A DNA stretch of 64,000 nucleotides from Candidatus Lachnoclostridium avicola (lineage in GTDB: Bacteria > Bacillota > Clostridia > Lachnospirales > Lachnospiraceae). Of the stretch, positions 1-9,386 are shown piece by piece (position 1 is the stretch's first letter; every line of letters starts with the position of its first letter). A program made the position numbers and the translations under genes. The DNA is taken from contig DXFM01000008.1 in NCBI GenBank assembly GCA_019114465.1, positions 1 to 64,000 of the forward strand. The letters are read 5' to 3'. The notes beneath the pieces are model-generated. The model had not been told where the DNA came from. It did no database searches and saw nothing but the letters and a program-made list of their open reading frames with translations.

Positions 1-510
1 GGGATCCCGGTGACCATCTCCCGGTGTTCCAACAACTACGGCCCCTACCAGTTCCCGGAGAAGCTGATCCCCTTAATCATCAGCCGTGCTCTGGCGGACG
101 AGGAACTGCCGGTATACGGAACAGGAGAGAACGTGAGAGACTGGCTCCACGTGTCCGACCACTGCGTGGCCATTGACCTGATCCTGGAGAAAGGCCGGGT
201 GGGCGAGGTGTACAACATCGGAGGCCACAATGAGAGAACGAACCTGGAAGTGGTAAAGACCATCTTAAAGGCTCTGGGCAAGCCGGAGAGCCTGATCAAG
301 TTTGTGAAGGACCGTCCCGGCCATGACCGGAGATACGCCATCGACCCGACGAAGATTGAGACAGAGCTGGGATGGGAGCCTCAGTACGTGTTTGACACGG
401 GCATGAAGCAGACGATTCAGTGGTATCTGGACAACAAAGAGTGGTGGGAGCACATCATCAACGGTGAGTACACCAGCTATTTTGAGAAAATGTACGGGGA
501 GCGGTTATAA
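1..510 (+). CDS. rfbB: dTDP-glucose 4,6-dehydratase, C-terminal part (5' truncated by window edge)
   Basis: The reading frame is open from the first base and the start codon lies outside the window, so about 169 residues, roughly the C-terminal half of a ~340-residue enzyme, are visible. The stretch [18 protein letters not shown] and the later [10 protein letters not shown] and VYNIGG segments are typical of RmlB/RfbB short-chain dehydrogenases. The enzyme converts dTDP-glucose to dTDP-4-keto-6-deoxyglucose, the second step of dTDP-L-rhamnose synthesis. Its stop codon overlaps the start of rfbD by one base (TAATG), so the two are translationally coupled. rfbA is not seen and presumably lies upstream. 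Confidence 0.95.
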   Translation, partial: GIPVTISRCSNNYGPYQFPEKLIPLIISRALADEELPVYGTGENVRDWLHVSDHCVAIDLILEKGRVGEVYNIGGHNERTNLEVVKTILKALGKPESLIKFVKDRPGHDRRYAIDPTKIETELGWEPQYVFDTGMKQTIQWYLDNKEWWEHIINGEYTSYFEKMYGERL

Positions 511-1352
511 TGAAAATTCTTGTGACAGGCGTAAACGGCCAGCTGGGCTACGATGTGATGAATGAGCTGGCCAAGCGGGGAATCGAGGGCGTGGGAACGG
601 ACGTGGACAACATGGACGTGACCGACGCCGCGGCCTGCGAACGGGTAATAAAAGAAGTGGGACCTGATGCGGTGATGCACTGCGCCGCATATACTGCAGT
701 AGATGCGGCTGAGGATAACGTGGAGCTGTGCCGGAAGATCAACGGAGAAGGCACCAGAAACATTGCCGTGGTGTGCAGAGAGCTGGACATTCCCATGATG
801 TATATCAGCACGGACTACGTGTTTGACGGACAGGGCACCAGGCCCTGGGAGCCGGATGACGAGAGACACCCCTTAAACGTGTACGGCCAGACCAAATATG
901 AGGGCGAACTGGCGGTGGAAGAACTGCTGGACAAATATTTTATCGTCCGCATTGCCTGGGTGTTCGGCGTAAACGGCAAAAACTTTATCAAGACCATGCT
1001 TCGTCTGGGAAAAGAGAGGGGAAAGGTCAGCGTGGTAAACGACCAGATCGGATCCCCCACCTACACCTATGACCTGGCAAGACTGCTGGTGGATATGATT
1101 CAGACGGACAAATACGGCCGTTATCACGCCACCAATGAAGGACTGTGCAGCTGGTATGAGTTTGCCTGCGAAATTTTCAAGAAGGCGGGCATGGACAGCG
1201 TGGAGGTGACGCCGGTGACCAGCGCGGAGTATCCGGCAAAGGCAGCCAGACCTTTCAACAGCCGCATGAGCAAGGAAAAGCTGACGGAAAATGGTTTCGA
1301 GCGTCTTCCGTCCTGGCAGGACGCGCTGGAGAGATACTTGAAACTGATTTAA
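510..1352 (+). CDS. rfbD: dTDP-4-dehydrorhamnose reductase
   Basis: A 280-residue protein starting with an N-terminal Rossmann motif (VTGVNGQLGYDV). The STDYVFDG and YGQTKYEGE segments carry the SDR Tyr-x3-Lys catalytic pair. This is the RmlD family, which reduces dTDP-4-keto-L-rhamnose to dTDP-L-rhamnose with NAD(P)H. The length is normal for the family. It overlaps rfbB by one base and is followed 16 bases later by glmM. The matching epimerase gene (rfbC) is about 16.6 kb downstream, an unusual separation for this pathway. Confidence 0.95.
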   Translation: MKILVTGVNGQLGYDVMNELAKRGIEGVGTDVDNMDVTDAAACERVIKEVGPDAVMHCAAYTAVDAAEDNVELCRKINGEGTRNIAVVCRELDIPMMYISTDYVFDGQGTRPWEPDDERHPLNVYGQTKYEGELAVEELLDKYFIVRIAWVFGVNGKNFIKTMLRLGKERGKVSVVNDQIGSPTYTYDLARLLVDMIQTDKYGRYHATNEGLCSWYEFACEIFKKAGMDSVEVTPVTSAEYPAKAARPFNSRMSKEKLTENGFERLPSWQDALERYLKLI

Positions 1353-1368
1353 AAGGAGTGACAGAAGC

Positions 1369-2721
1369 ATGGGCAAGTATTTTGGAACAGACGGCTTCCG
1401 CGGAGAGGCCAATGTGGACCTGACGGTGGAGCACGCCTACAAGGTAGGCCGCTTCCTGGGCTGGTATTACGGAAAGAAAAATCCCGGCGAAAAATGCCGG
1501 ATCGTCATCGGCAAAGATACGAGGCGGAGCAGCTATATGTTTGAGTATTCCCTGGTGGCGGGACTGACAGCCTCCGGGGCGGATGCCTATCTGCTCCACG
1601 TAACCACCACACCCAGCGTTTCCTATGTGGTGCGCACGGAAGGATTTCACTGCGGCATTATGATCTCCGCCAGCCACAACCCTTACTACGACAACGGCAT
1701 CAAGGTGATCAACGAGAGAGGGGAGAAGCTGGAAGAGAGCGTGATCGAGGAGATTGAGAAGTACTTAGACGGCGAGACGGAGGAGATCCCCTTCGCCACC
1801 AAGGACGACATCGGAAAGACGGTGGATTTCGCGGCGGGCAGAAACCGCTACATCGGCTACCTGATCTCCATCGCCACCCGTTCCTTCAAGAACCGGAAGG
1901 TGGCCTTAGACTGCGCCAACGGAAGCGCCTCCGCCATCGCAAAGAGCGTGTTTGACGCCCTGGGAGCGGAGACTCATGTGATCAACAACGAGCCCAACGG
2001 CTTAAATATCAATACGAACTGCGGCTCCACCCACATTGAGGGACTGCAGAAGTACGTGGTGGAGGAAGGCTGCGACGTGGGATTTGCCTACGACGGAGAC
2101 GCGGACCGCTGCCTGGCGGTGGACCGCAACGGAAATCTGGTGGACGGCGACCTGATCATGTACATATGCGGAAAGTACATGAAGGAGCAGGGCGTCCTGG
2201 TGGGCAACAAGATCGTCACCACCATCATGTCCAACTTCGGCCTGTACAAAGCCCTGGACCGGGAAGGAATCGGCTACGAGAAGACGGCGGTGGGCGACAA
2301 GTACGTGTACGAGAACATGTCCCAGAACGGCTACTGTCTGGGAGGAGAGCAGTCGGGACATATTATCTTCAGCAAGAACGCCACCACGGGAGACGGAATT
2401 CTCACCTCCTTAAAGGTGATGGAAGTGATGCTGGAGAAGAAACAGCCCCTGGATCAGCTGGCCTCTGAGGTGGAGATCTATCCCCAGGTGCTGAAAAATG
2501 TGCGGGTGAAGGATAAGAAGGCGGCCCAGGAGGACGCCGACGTGCAGGCGGAGGTGTCAAAGGTGACCGAGGCCCTGGGAGACGACGGCCGGATCCTGCT
2601 GCGCCAGTCGGGAACGGAGCCGGTGGTGCGGGTGATGGTGGAAGCGCCGGATCACCACACCTGTGAAAAGTACGTGGACCAGGTGATTGAAGTCATGAAG
2701 AAAAAGGGACACGTCCTGTAA
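1369..2721 (+). CDS. glmM: Phosphoglucosamine mutase
   Basis: A 450-residue phosphohexomutase. The N-terminus GKYFGTDGFRGEAN and the active-site loop ISASHNPYYDNGIK (phosphoserine in SASHNP) are diagnostic of GlmM rather than of phosphomannomutase. The metal loop appears as DGDADRC and the substrate loop as GEQSGH. It converts glucosamine-6-phosphate to glucosamine-1-phosphate on the way to UDP-GlcNAc, feeding both peptidoglycan and surface glycans. An AAGGAG ribosome site precedes the ATG. It sits in the rhamnose/galactofuranose precursor run; whether it is the only copy in the genome cannot be judged here. Confidence 0.93.
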   Translation: MGKYFGTDGFRGEANVDLTVEHAYKVGRFLGWYYGKKNPGEKCRIVIGKDTRRSSYMFEYSLVAGLTASGADAYLLHVTTTPSVSYVVRTEGFHCGIMISASHNPYYDNGIKVINERGEKLEESVIEEIEKYLDGETEEIPFATKDDIGKTVDFAAGRNRYIGYLISIATRSFKNRKVALDCANGSASAIAKSVFDALGAETHVINNEPNGLNINTNCGSTHIEGLQKYVVEEGCDVGFAYDGDADRCLAVDRNGNLVDGDLIMYICGKYMKEQGVLVGNKIVTTIMSNFGLYKALDREGIGYEKTAVGDKYVYENMSQNGYCLGGEQSGHIIFSKNATTGDGILTSLKVMEVMLEKKQPLDQLASEVEIYPQVLKNVRVKDKKAAQEDADVQAEVSKVTEALGDDGRILLRQSGTEPVVRVMVEAPDHHTCEKYVDQVIEVMKKKGHVL

Positions 2722-2740
2722 GACGAGGAGAACTTGATTA

Positions 2741-3847
2741 ATGAAAAAATACGATTATGTGCTGGTGGGAGCCGGACTTTACAGCGGTGTGTTCGCCTAT
2801 CTGGCCGGGAAGCAGGGAAAGAAATGTCTGGTGGTGGAGAGAAGAAATCATCTGGGCGGCAACGTGTACTGCGAGGATATAGAAGGAATCCACGTGCACA
2901 AGTACGGCGCCCATATTTTCCACACCAGCAACCGGAAGGTCTGGGATTTTGTCAACGGGCTGGCGGAATTTAACCGCTATACCAACAGTCCTATGGCCAA
3001 TTTCAAGGGCCAGATGTACAACATGCCTTTCAACATGAACACCTTCAGCAAAATGTGGGGAATTTCCACCCCGGCCCAGGCCCGTTCCATCATTGAGGAA
3101 CAGAGAAAGGGCATTCAGGGAGAGCCGAAGAACCTGGAGGAGCAGGCCATCAGCCTGGTGGGCATTGACATTTATCGCAAGCTGGTAAAGGGATACACGG
3201 AAAAACAGTGGGGACGGCAGTGCAGAGATCTTCCCGCGTTTATCATCAAGCGCCTTCCCGTCCGCTATACCTACGACAACAACTACTTCAACGACCGGTA
3301 TCAGGGAATCCCCATGGGCGGCTACAATGTGATCATTGACCGTCTGTTCGCGGACTGCGACGTGGAACTGGGCAAGGATTACCTGAAGGACAAAGAACAC
3401 TATGACAGCCTGGGAGAAAAAGTAGTTTACACCGGCACCATCGACGGGTATTTTGATTACTGTTTCGGAAAGCTGGAATACCGGAGCCTGCGTTTTGAGA
3501 CGGAGGTAAAGGACATGGATAATTACCAGGGCGTGGCCGTGGTCAATTACACCGACCGGGAGACTCCTTACACCAGGATCATCGAGCACAAGCATTTTGA
3601 GTTCGGAACCCAGGAGAAGACGGTGATCACCAGGGAATATCCGGTGGACTGGAAAGAAGGCATGGAGCCCTATTATCCGGTCAACGACGAGAAAAACCAG
3701 GCCCTCTACCAGAAGTACGCGGAGCTGGCGGCCAAAGAGACGGGAGTGCTCTTCGGCGGAAGGCTGGGCGAGTATAAATACTACGACATGGACAAAGTGA
3801 TCGAGTCCGCCATGAACGCGGCGGAGCGGGAGCTGGGAATATCATAA
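2741..3847 (+). CDS. glf: UDP-galactopyranose mutase
   Basis: A 368-residue flavoprotein. The N-terminal FAD-binding motif is VLVGAGLYSGVFA, followed by ERRNHLGGNVY and KYGAHIFHTS, all hallmarks of UDP-galactopyranose mutase. It interconverts UDP-galactopyranose and UDP-galactofuranose, so the polysaccharide made here probably contains galactofuranose. The ATG follows GAGGAG. The gene ends the first plus-strand run and is closed by a strong hairpin terminator. The convergent GT2 gene 2 kb downstream could be a galactofuranosyltransferase (inference). Confidence 0.94.
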   Translation: MKKYDYVLVGAGLYSGVFAYLAGKQGKKCLVVERRNHLGGNVYCEDIEGIHVHKYGAHIFHTSNRKVWDFVNGLAEFNRYTNSPMANFKGQMYNMPFNMNTFSKMWGISTPAQARSIIEEQRKGIQGEPKNLEEQAISLVGIDIYRKLVKGYTEKQWGRQCRDLPAFIIKRLPVRYTYDNNYFNDRYQGIPMGGYNVIIDRLFADCDVELGKDYLKDKEHYDSLGEKVVYTGTIDGYFDYCFGKLEYRSLRFETEVKDMDNYQGVAVVNYTDRETPYTRIIEHKHFEFGTQEKTVITREYPVDWKEGMEPYYPVNDEKNQALYQKYAELAAKETGVLFGGRLGEYKYYDMDKVIESAMNAAERELGIS

Positions 3848-3862
3848 TAGGATATAAAAAAT

Positions 3863-3904
3863 AAGGATGGAAAATTGCGGGAGTAATTTTCCATCCTTTT
3901 TTGT
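3863..3904 (+). terminator. Rho-independent terminator after glf
   Basis: A perfect 14-bp inverted repeat (AAGGATGGAAAATT at 3863-3876 and its complement at 3885-3898) with an 8-base loop runs directly into a T tract. It separates glf from the convergent fusion gene and may work in both directions. Confidence 0.9.
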
Positions 3905-3935
3905 TGACAGCAAAGAGGGAAGGTGAGCTGTTTAA

Positions 3936-5789
3936 TCAGGTTCTTGCCATAATTTCCCTCAGCGCCTCCGTCAGCCGCGTATCGTCCTCCTCATTGCGGA
4001 CGGCAATGCGGATGAACTGGCGGTCTCCCGGGATCTTGGAGGAGAGATCCTTGATCAGGATGTTGAAACGGTTTAAAAGCTGCTCTGTGAGCCATTTGGA
4101 GGAGCAGCCGGTCAGCTCCGCCATCAGGTAGTTGGCCTGGGAGGGAAGGACGCGGATTCCGGGAATGGTTTCCAGCTCTGCGGCAAACCGGCTCCGCTCC
4201 GCCTGGAGGAGCTTTAAGGAAGCGGCATAATCCTTCCGGTATTTCTCCTCAATCTGCAGGTAGAACTCCGCCAGGGAGTTGATATTCCAGATGGCCACCT
4301 CTTTTTTCAGGGAGGCGATCAGATCTCTGTCCCCGCTGGCGGCAATCCCCAGGCGCAGGCCGGGGACGCCGTAGGATTTGGAGATGCTCTTCACCACGGT
4401 CATATGGGGATTTTCATCCAGAATTCCCTCGTCCAGGATGGTGCCGGCTCCGGCGGGAGAAGAGATTTTTCCGCCGTCTGTTTCGGTTTCCTCTGACGCA
4501 AAGTCGATGAAGGATTCGTCCACGATCAGCCGGATTTTCCGCTCCTTTGTCCAGGCGGCCAGCCGGAGAATGTCCTTTTTGGGAATGTAATTTCCCGAAG
4601 GGTTGTCCGGATTGATGATCACCAGGTTTTTGAGCTCCTTATTTCCGAAGAAATTCATGATATCGTCGGCGCCATATCGGAAATCCGAATCGGCGGGATT
4701 CATCACCACCACATCCTCTTTGCCGCGGCGGTTGGCGTACTCCTCAAAGGTGGGCCGGATCACCCCCATTTTTCCATCCATCTTCTCCACCAGGAGCTTG
4801 ATCAGCTCAGCTGCACCGTTTCCGGGGACGATCTGGTCCTGACGGACGCCGAAGTTTCTGCCGGCCAGCAGAGAATTGACGTACATGCCTGAGGGATACT
4901 GGCAGACCAGGCTGTCAAAATTTGCCTTCATTTCCTCCAGCATCTTTTTGGGCGGGTAATAGCAGTTGACCAGATAGCAGAAATCCAGCATTTTCGGGTA
5001 CCGCCAGTAGCCGCCGTAGCGCCTCTGGATCAGGGGAAGACGGTCCTTGTCCTCCGCGAACAGGGACTCGGCGATGTCCAGATCCTGAATGTCGTCGATC
5101 TCATACCATTTCTGGGAGTCGTCCAGACGCTTCGCCTTGATGCCGGGGTTGTCCAGCATGACGATCACCTTGAGTACCTGCTCGTAGTACTCGTTGTTGC
5201 CCAGGGCCTTTGTGTAAGCCTCCAGGAAGGGCACGTAGTGGGTGGCGGAGAAGGAGCGGCTGAACTTGTACAGGTTCACGGTCTTATAGTAGTCGCTTGT
5301 ATCCCGGAAGGAAAATTTGCTGCCCGGGATCATGGCCTCGATGTCGTCGTGTTCGGACAGCTTCACACAGGTGCCGTCCATCCAGGACTCATATTTGGCC
5401 ACCAGGGCCAGGCTCTCCCGTTCATCCTCCACCAGGCAGCGGAGGACAGAGTCCTCAAAAATAATATCGGACTCCAGCAGCAGAGTGTCCTCCGCCACCA
5501 GATACTCACTGGCCAGAGCCAGGGAATAGATGTTGTTGGTCTTGTCGTATATGGGATTATCGATGAAGCAGACGGGAGTTTTCACGTCCAGAGTGGCGAT
5601 GTGGTCCCGCAGCTTCTGTCCCTCATATCCGGTCACAATGATGATTCTGGACAGATCCAGGCTGTCCAGCTGACGAAGGGTCCGGTTGATGAGGGGAACG
5701 CCGCCCACCTTTACCATACATTTGGTATTGTTGCGGGTGAGCTGCTTTAAGCGCTTTCCCATGCCTGCGGCTAAAATGATTGCTTGCAT
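3936..5789 (-). CDS. Fusion of a LicC-like sugar/choline-phosphate cytidylyltransferase and a class I/II PLP aminotransferase-fold enzyme
   Basis: 617 residues. Residues 1-~245 are a nucleotidyltransferase: the LAAGMGKRL signature, a Lys-bearing KCMVKVGG segment, LLLESD around 104-108, and WYEIDDIQDL at 228-237, as in LicC/PntC-type cytidylyltransferases. Residues ~255-617 are a HisC/CobD-like fold-type I PLP domain with NPDNPSGN (393-400), VDES (423-426) and the Schiff-base lysine K471 in SKSYGVPGLRLG. The start is set by AGGAG ahead of ATG. It is the second gene of a minus-strand pair driven from near 6800. Inference: the PLP half makes an amino-alcohol or amino-phosphonate phosphate and the other half activates it as a CDP derivative, possibly for the LicD proteins nearby. 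The substrate is unknown. Confidence 0.85.
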   Translation of the reverse strand: MQAIILAAGMGKRLKQLTRNNTKCMVKVGGVPLINRTLRQLDSLDLSRIIIVTGYEGQKLRDHIATLDVKTPVCFIDNPIYDKTNNIYSLALASEYLVAEDTLLLESDIIFEDSVLRCLVEDERESLALVAKYESWMDGTCVKLSEHDDIEAMIPGSKFSFRDTSDYYKTVNLYKFSRSFSATHYVPFLEAYTKALGNNEYYEQVLKVIVMLDNPGIKAKRLDDSQKWYEIDDIQDLDIAESLFAEDKDRLPLIQRRYGGYWRYPKMLDFCYLVNCYYPPKKMLEEMKANFDSLVCQYPSGMYVNSLLAGRNFGVRQDQIVPGNGAAELIKLLVEKMDGKMGVIRPTFEEYANRRGKEDVVVMNPADSDFRYGADDIMNFFGNKELKNLVIINPDNPSGNYIPKKDILRLAAWTKERKIRLIVDESFIDFASEETETDGGKISSPAGAGTILDEGILDENPHMTVVKSISKSYGVPGLRLGIAASGDRDLIASLKKEVAIWNINSLAEFYLQIEEKYRKDYAASLKLLQAERSRFAAELETIPGIRVLPSQANYLMAELTGCSSKWLTEQLLNRFNILIKDLSSKIPGDRQFIRIAVRNEEDDTRLTEALREIMART

Positions 5790-5822
5790 GATTAATCTCC
5801 TGTGTTTGATTTATTCCCGCGG

Positions 5823-6746
5823 TCAGTTGTGAAAACCCGATCCCGGCGGGTAGCGGCGGTCCATGCCGTCCGGTTTTTTTCCAATTCCTGAGAGCACGTC
5901 CCGGTAAATCCTCATCCGGTAGCGGCGCTCTTCTTTTTTATTCCCCAGAAGGGAGAGGAAGCCGTCAATGGCGATGTGGGCCAGGTGGTTGAGCCGGATG
6001 TAGGCCAGGTAGGCGGCCGGCCAGGAGGAGTAGGTGAGTCCGATGTCGATGGCGTTGCGGAACCCATAGAAATTTTTCCAGGAAACGGCGGGGGCGTTCC
6101 CCGGCGGCGCCGTCCGGTGGTCCAGTTCTGCGTGGCAGACGTTCAGAATTCTGGTGTATTTCCGGAATCGGAGACAGTATTCTGTGTCGTCAAACCAGAT
6201 AAAATACCGGGCTTTGGGCAGACCGATCTTTCGAATCAGAGAAACCTTAAGCACCAGCCCGCAGAAGGTGCTCACATCGTAGAGGAAGGTCTCCTTTTCA
6301 TAGGCGCTCTCCGGCACGGGGGTGTAAAACATCAGACAGCGGTTGGTCAGCAGGCGGCGGTGGGAGGTGTCAATGACGCCGCCGGTTTTCACGGTGCCGG
6401 AGTAGGCCAGATACCGGTTGCCGGTGATGGCGTGCTGAATCTCCTCCATGTATCGGGATCCGATCATGGCGTCGTCGTCGATGATGAGTACCCAGTCGCA
6501 GTCTCCGCCGGCGATTTCCTTTAATCCCCTGGCAAAGCCGCCGGCTCCCCCGATGTTTTCCGGCAGATGGAGAACAGTCAGCTCCGAATACTCTAAGCTG
6601 TCCAGATATTGGGCTGTCCCGTCAGTACTGTGGTTGTCCACCACCAGGATCTGGTGGAAGGGAACGGTCTGGGAAAAGACGTTCATGAGACATTCCTGCA
6701 GCAGGGACAGGCGGTTGTAAGTCACGATAATTACTCCGAATTTCAC
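5823..6746 (-). CDS. Family 2 glycosyltransferase (rhamnosyl/galactofuranosyl type)
   Basis: About 307 residues using a GTG start at 6746, chosen because CAGGAGG lies six bases upstream and the GT-A fold begins at once (KFGVIIVTYNR). Longer in-frame starts would read through the promoter. The catalytic acidic cluster is WVLIIDDDAMIG, with a later WFDDTEYCLR typical of WbbL/GlfT-type enzymes. It has no clear membrane segment and probably acts on the cytosolic face on a lipid-linked glycan. It is first in a minus-strand pair with the cytidylyltransferase-PLP fusion (33-base gap). Proximity to glf suggests, but does not prove, galactofuranose transfer. Confidence 0.85.
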   Translation of the reverse strand: MKFGVIIVTYNRLSLLQECLMNVFSQTVPFHQILVVDNHSTDGTAQYLDSLEYSELTVLHLPENIGGAGGFARGLKEIAGGDCDWVLIIDDDAMIGSRYMEEIQHAITGNRYLAYSGTVKTGGVIDTSHRRLLTNRCLMFYTPVPESAYEKETFLYDVSTFCGLVLKVSLIRKIGLPKARYFIWFDDTEYCLRFRKYTRILNVCHAELDHRTAPPGNAPAVSWKNFYGFRNAIDIGLTYSSWPAAYLAYIRLNHLAHIAIDGFLSLLGNKKEERRYRMRIYRDVLSGIGKKPDGMDRRYPPGSGFHN

Positions 6747-6774
6747 GGCAAATCCTCCTGAATCAGTACTCACA

Positions 6775-6803
6775 ATTATAAGCGATTTACAGGTGTATGT
6801 CAA
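6775..6803 (-). promoter_or_regulatory. Consensus sigma-A promoter for the minus-strand GT2/fusion pair
   Basis: On the minus strand TTGACA (6798-6803) is separated by exactly 17 bases from TATAAT (6775-6780). Both hexamers are perfect consensus, and the GTG start is about 30 bases downstream. Confidence 0.85.
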
Positions 6804-6819
6804 ACCGGAGCCTGGCCCG

Positions 6820-6848
6820 TTGCACCGCCGGCGGGATTGTGATAAAAT
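6820..6848 (+). promoter_or_regulatory. Promoter for the flippase gene
   Basis: TTGCAC (6820-6825), a 17-base spacer and TAAAAT (6843-6848) lie about 38 bases before the ATG at 6886. The promoter is divergent from the consensus minus-strand promoter only about 17 bases away, so the two may compete. Confidence 0.6.
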
Positions 6849-6885
6849 CGGATTTAACTGATTTGGAAAGGAACAAAAAAATCCC

Positions 6886-8361
6886 ATGTTTGGCAGGAAA
6901 AAGAGGAAGGATTACGACGGCGCCGCGCCCAGTATCCGGGAAAATTACACCTACAATCTGCTGTATCAGATACTCACTCTGATCACTCCTTTTATCACCA
7001 CTCCCTACATCGCCAGGGTGCTGGGGACCAACGGAGTGGGAATCCAGAGTTATACCAGCTCGGTGGTGCAGTATTTCTCTATTCTGGCGGCCCTGGGAAC
7101 GGCGTCCTATGGACAGCGGGAGATCGCCAGGCACCGGGATGACAGGAGAGAGAGAAGCCGGGTGTTCTGGGAGATTGAGCTGCTGTGTGCTGGGACCACG
7201 GCTCTGTGCCTGGTGGTCTGGCTGGGAGTGATCGCGTTCTCAAAGGCTTACGCCCCCTACTACGCGGCTCTGACCATGACGCTGGCGGCAGTGGCCTTTG
7301 ACATTTCCTGGATGTTCGGGGGAATGGAGCAGTACCGCCTTATCGTGATCCGGAATACGGCCATCAAGCTGGCGGGAATCGCCCTGATGTTCCTCTTCGT
7401 GAAGGACAGCGGGGATCTGCTGCTGTACATCGCCCTGCTGGCGGCCACCGGCCTGCTGGGAAACATCTCCATGTGGGGATATCTGGGCCGTTTTGTGGAT
7501 CCGGTGGATGTCCGTTCCCTGAAAATCCGCCGTCATCTGAAGGAAGTGATCGTGTATTTCATTCCCACCATAGCCACGTCGGTGTATACCATTCTGGATA
7601 AGACCATGATCGGCTGGTTTTCCGGCAGTGACAAATCGGAAAACGGCTATTATGAGTATGCCACCGGGTTTGTGAATATGGCGAAGATTCTGATTATCTC
7701 TTTTAACGCGGTGATGTCCGCCAGAATGTCCTACCTGTTCGGCGCGGGCAGGCAGGAAGAGGTGCGGGAGCGGATCGGCGGGTCTGTGGATTTTGTCCTG
7801 CTTCTGGGGCTTCCCATCACCTTCGGGCTGGCGGGAATCGCCTCCTGCTTTGTGCCCTGGTTTCTGGGGACAGAGTATGATCCGGTGATCCGCCTGCTGT
7901 GGCTGTGCAGCCCGTTGGTGCTGATTGTGGGCCTCAGCGACTGCATGGGAAGTCAGATTCTCACTCCCTGCGGAAAGCGGGCCCAGAGCGCGAAGGTGAT
8001 TGTGGCCGGGGCCTGTGCCAACGGGGCCATGAACCTGATGCTGATTCCCAGATTTGGAGCCATGGGCGCCGCGGCGGCCTCCGTGCTGGCGGAGACCATG
8101 ATCACCGGCCTTTATTTCAGACTGTGCCGGGAATATATCACTCCGGGGATGGTTGTCCGCTGCGGGTGGAAACGGCTGCCGGCCGCTCTGATCATGCTGG
8201 CGGCGGTGCTGGCCCTGGGCCGGAACCTGGGTGCCGGGCCGGTCACCACTTTTCTCCAGATCGGCGGCGGAGCGGCCGTGTATTTCCTGGCGCTGCTGGC
8301 CATGAGAGACCGGACGGTGCTTGACCAGCTGCAGGGGCTGATCAGGAAAGTGCTGGGCTAG
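6886..8361 (+). CDS. MOP-superfamily oligosaccharide flippase (Wzx/PST-like)
   Basis: 491 residues with a hydrophobic profile of about 12-14 membrane segments beginning with YNLLYQILTLITPFITTPYIARVLG, the usual N-terminal signature of PST-type polysaccharide exporters. Such proteins flip undecaprenyl-linked repeat units across the membrane. The ATG is preceded by GGAAAGG. A second MOP protein lies at 13.7 kb and an ABC exporter is also encoded, so the locus may handle more than one glycan. No Wzy-type polymerase is assigned with certainty. Confidence 0.9.
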   Translation: MFGRKKRKDYDGAAPSIRENYTYNLLYQILTLITPFITTPYIARVLGTNGVGIQSYTSSVVQYFSILAALGTASYGQREIARHRDDRRERSRVFWEIELLCAGTTALCLVVWLGVIAFSKAYAPYYAALTMTLAAVAFDISWMFGGMEQYRLIVIRNTAIKLAGIALMFLFVKDSGDLLLYIALLAATGLLGNISMWGYLGRFVDPVDVRSLKIRRHLKEVIVYFIPTIATSVYTILDKTMIGWFSGSDKSENGYYEYATGFVNMAKILIISFNAVMSARMSYLFGAGRQEEVRERIGGSVDFVLLLGLPITFGLAGIASCFVPWFLGTEYDPVIRLLWLCSPLVLIVGLSDCMGSQILTPCGKRAQSAKVIVAGACANGAMNLMLIPRFGAMGAAAASVLAETMITGLYFRLCREYITPGMVVRCGWKRLPAALIMLAAVLALGRNLGAGPVTTFLQIGGGAAVYFLALLAMRDRTVLDQLQGLIRKVLG

Positions 8362-8499
8362 AGCGGGCACCGGGGCGAAAAAAAGATGGGCCGGGAGGAG
8401 AAGACGTGCCGGCATAGAAAAAGTGCCGGGGCGAAAGAATCCCGCCGGCGCACGGCCGGAAAGTCCGGCATATTTTAGAGAGAGGAATAGGGATTATCC

Positions 8500-9378
8500 A
8501 TGGAAGACAGGGTTTTTTTTCGTGAGGAAGAGCGGTGCGGCTATCTCATAACAGAAAAGATGAAGCGAGTGTGGGCTGTGCAGCTGGCCATGGTGGACGA
8601 GGTGGAGCGGATCTGCAGAAAATATGGCCTGCGGTACTTTGCGGACAGCGGAACCCTCATCGGCGCTGTGCGGGACAGAGGTTATATTCCCTGGGATGAC
8701 GATATTGACCTGGCCATGCTCCGGGAGGATTACGACCGGTTTGTGAAGGTGGCCCCGAGGGAGCTGAAGGAAGGGCTGAAGCTTCAGACGGTCTACACGG
8801 AGGACAATTATCTGCGGGGCCACGCCCAGATTCGGGACAGCCGGACCACCGGCTTCAACGAGGAGGACGCGAAGGCGGGATATAACTGCGGAATTTTCAT
8901 AGATATTTTTCCCCTGGACGGAATGCCGGACGGAAAACTGGCGGCCAGGTGGTGGGCTTTTCAGGTTAAGCTCTGCTGGATGGTCCTCTACACCTGGTAC
9001 CGGTATGACTATTATGAGAAAAAGACGTTGGCCGGCCGCCTGCTTCACCGCCTGGGCTGCGTGTTTCACATTCCCATGAGACAGGCCTTTTTCCGCTATG
9101 AGAAACTGTGCGCCAAGTACAAGGGAAAGGCCACGCGGCGGGTCTGCGACACCGTGTTTATCAGTCATCTGGAGAAGAACACCTGGAGGCGGGAGTGGTT
9201 TGACGATGTGGTGTACCTGCCTTTTGAGAACCGGCAGATTCCGGCTCCGGCAGGGTATGACGGCCGTCTGAAGGCGGAGTACGGAGATTACATGAAGCCG
9301 GCGAAGGCCCCCACCATGCACGGCGGACTGGTGCTGGACCCGGATGTTCCCTATGAGGAGTATCTGAGGGGAAGGTAA
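8500..9378 (+). CDS. LicD-family phosphotransferase
   Basis: 292 residues. The LicD core is clear: LRYFADSGTLIGAVRDRGYIP followed by WDDDIDLAM, the acidic metal-binding motif of this nucleotidyltransferase-fold family. LicD proteins attach phosphocholine or related phospho-alcohols from CDP donors to glycans. A second LicD homologue lies at 50.9 kb. The CDP-forming fusion enzyme at 3.9-5.8 kb is the most obvious local source of donor (inference). A strong bidirectional terminator follows directly. Confidence 0.92.
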   Translation: MEDRVFFREEERCGYLITEKMKRVWAVQLAMVDEVERICRKYGLRYFADSGTLIGAVRDRGYIPWDDDIDLAMLREDYDRFVKVAPRELKEGLKLQTVYTEDNYLRGHAQIRDSRTTGFNEEDAKAGYNCGIFIDIFPLDGMPDGKLAARWWAFQVKLCWMVLYTWYRYDYYEKKTLAGRLLHRLGCVFHIPMRQAFFRYEKLCAKYKGKATRRVCDTVFISHLEKNTWRREWFDDVVYLPFENRQIPAPAGYDGRLKAEYGDYMKPAKAPTMHGGLVLDPDVPYEEYLRGR

Positions 9379-9386
9379 GAAACAAT

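Noticed and set aside
8370..8436. Direct repeat CCGGGGCGAAA (8370-8380 and 8426-8436) before the first licD-like gene
   Set aside because: Only two short copies in GC-rich spacer DNA, with no symmetry or link to a regulator.
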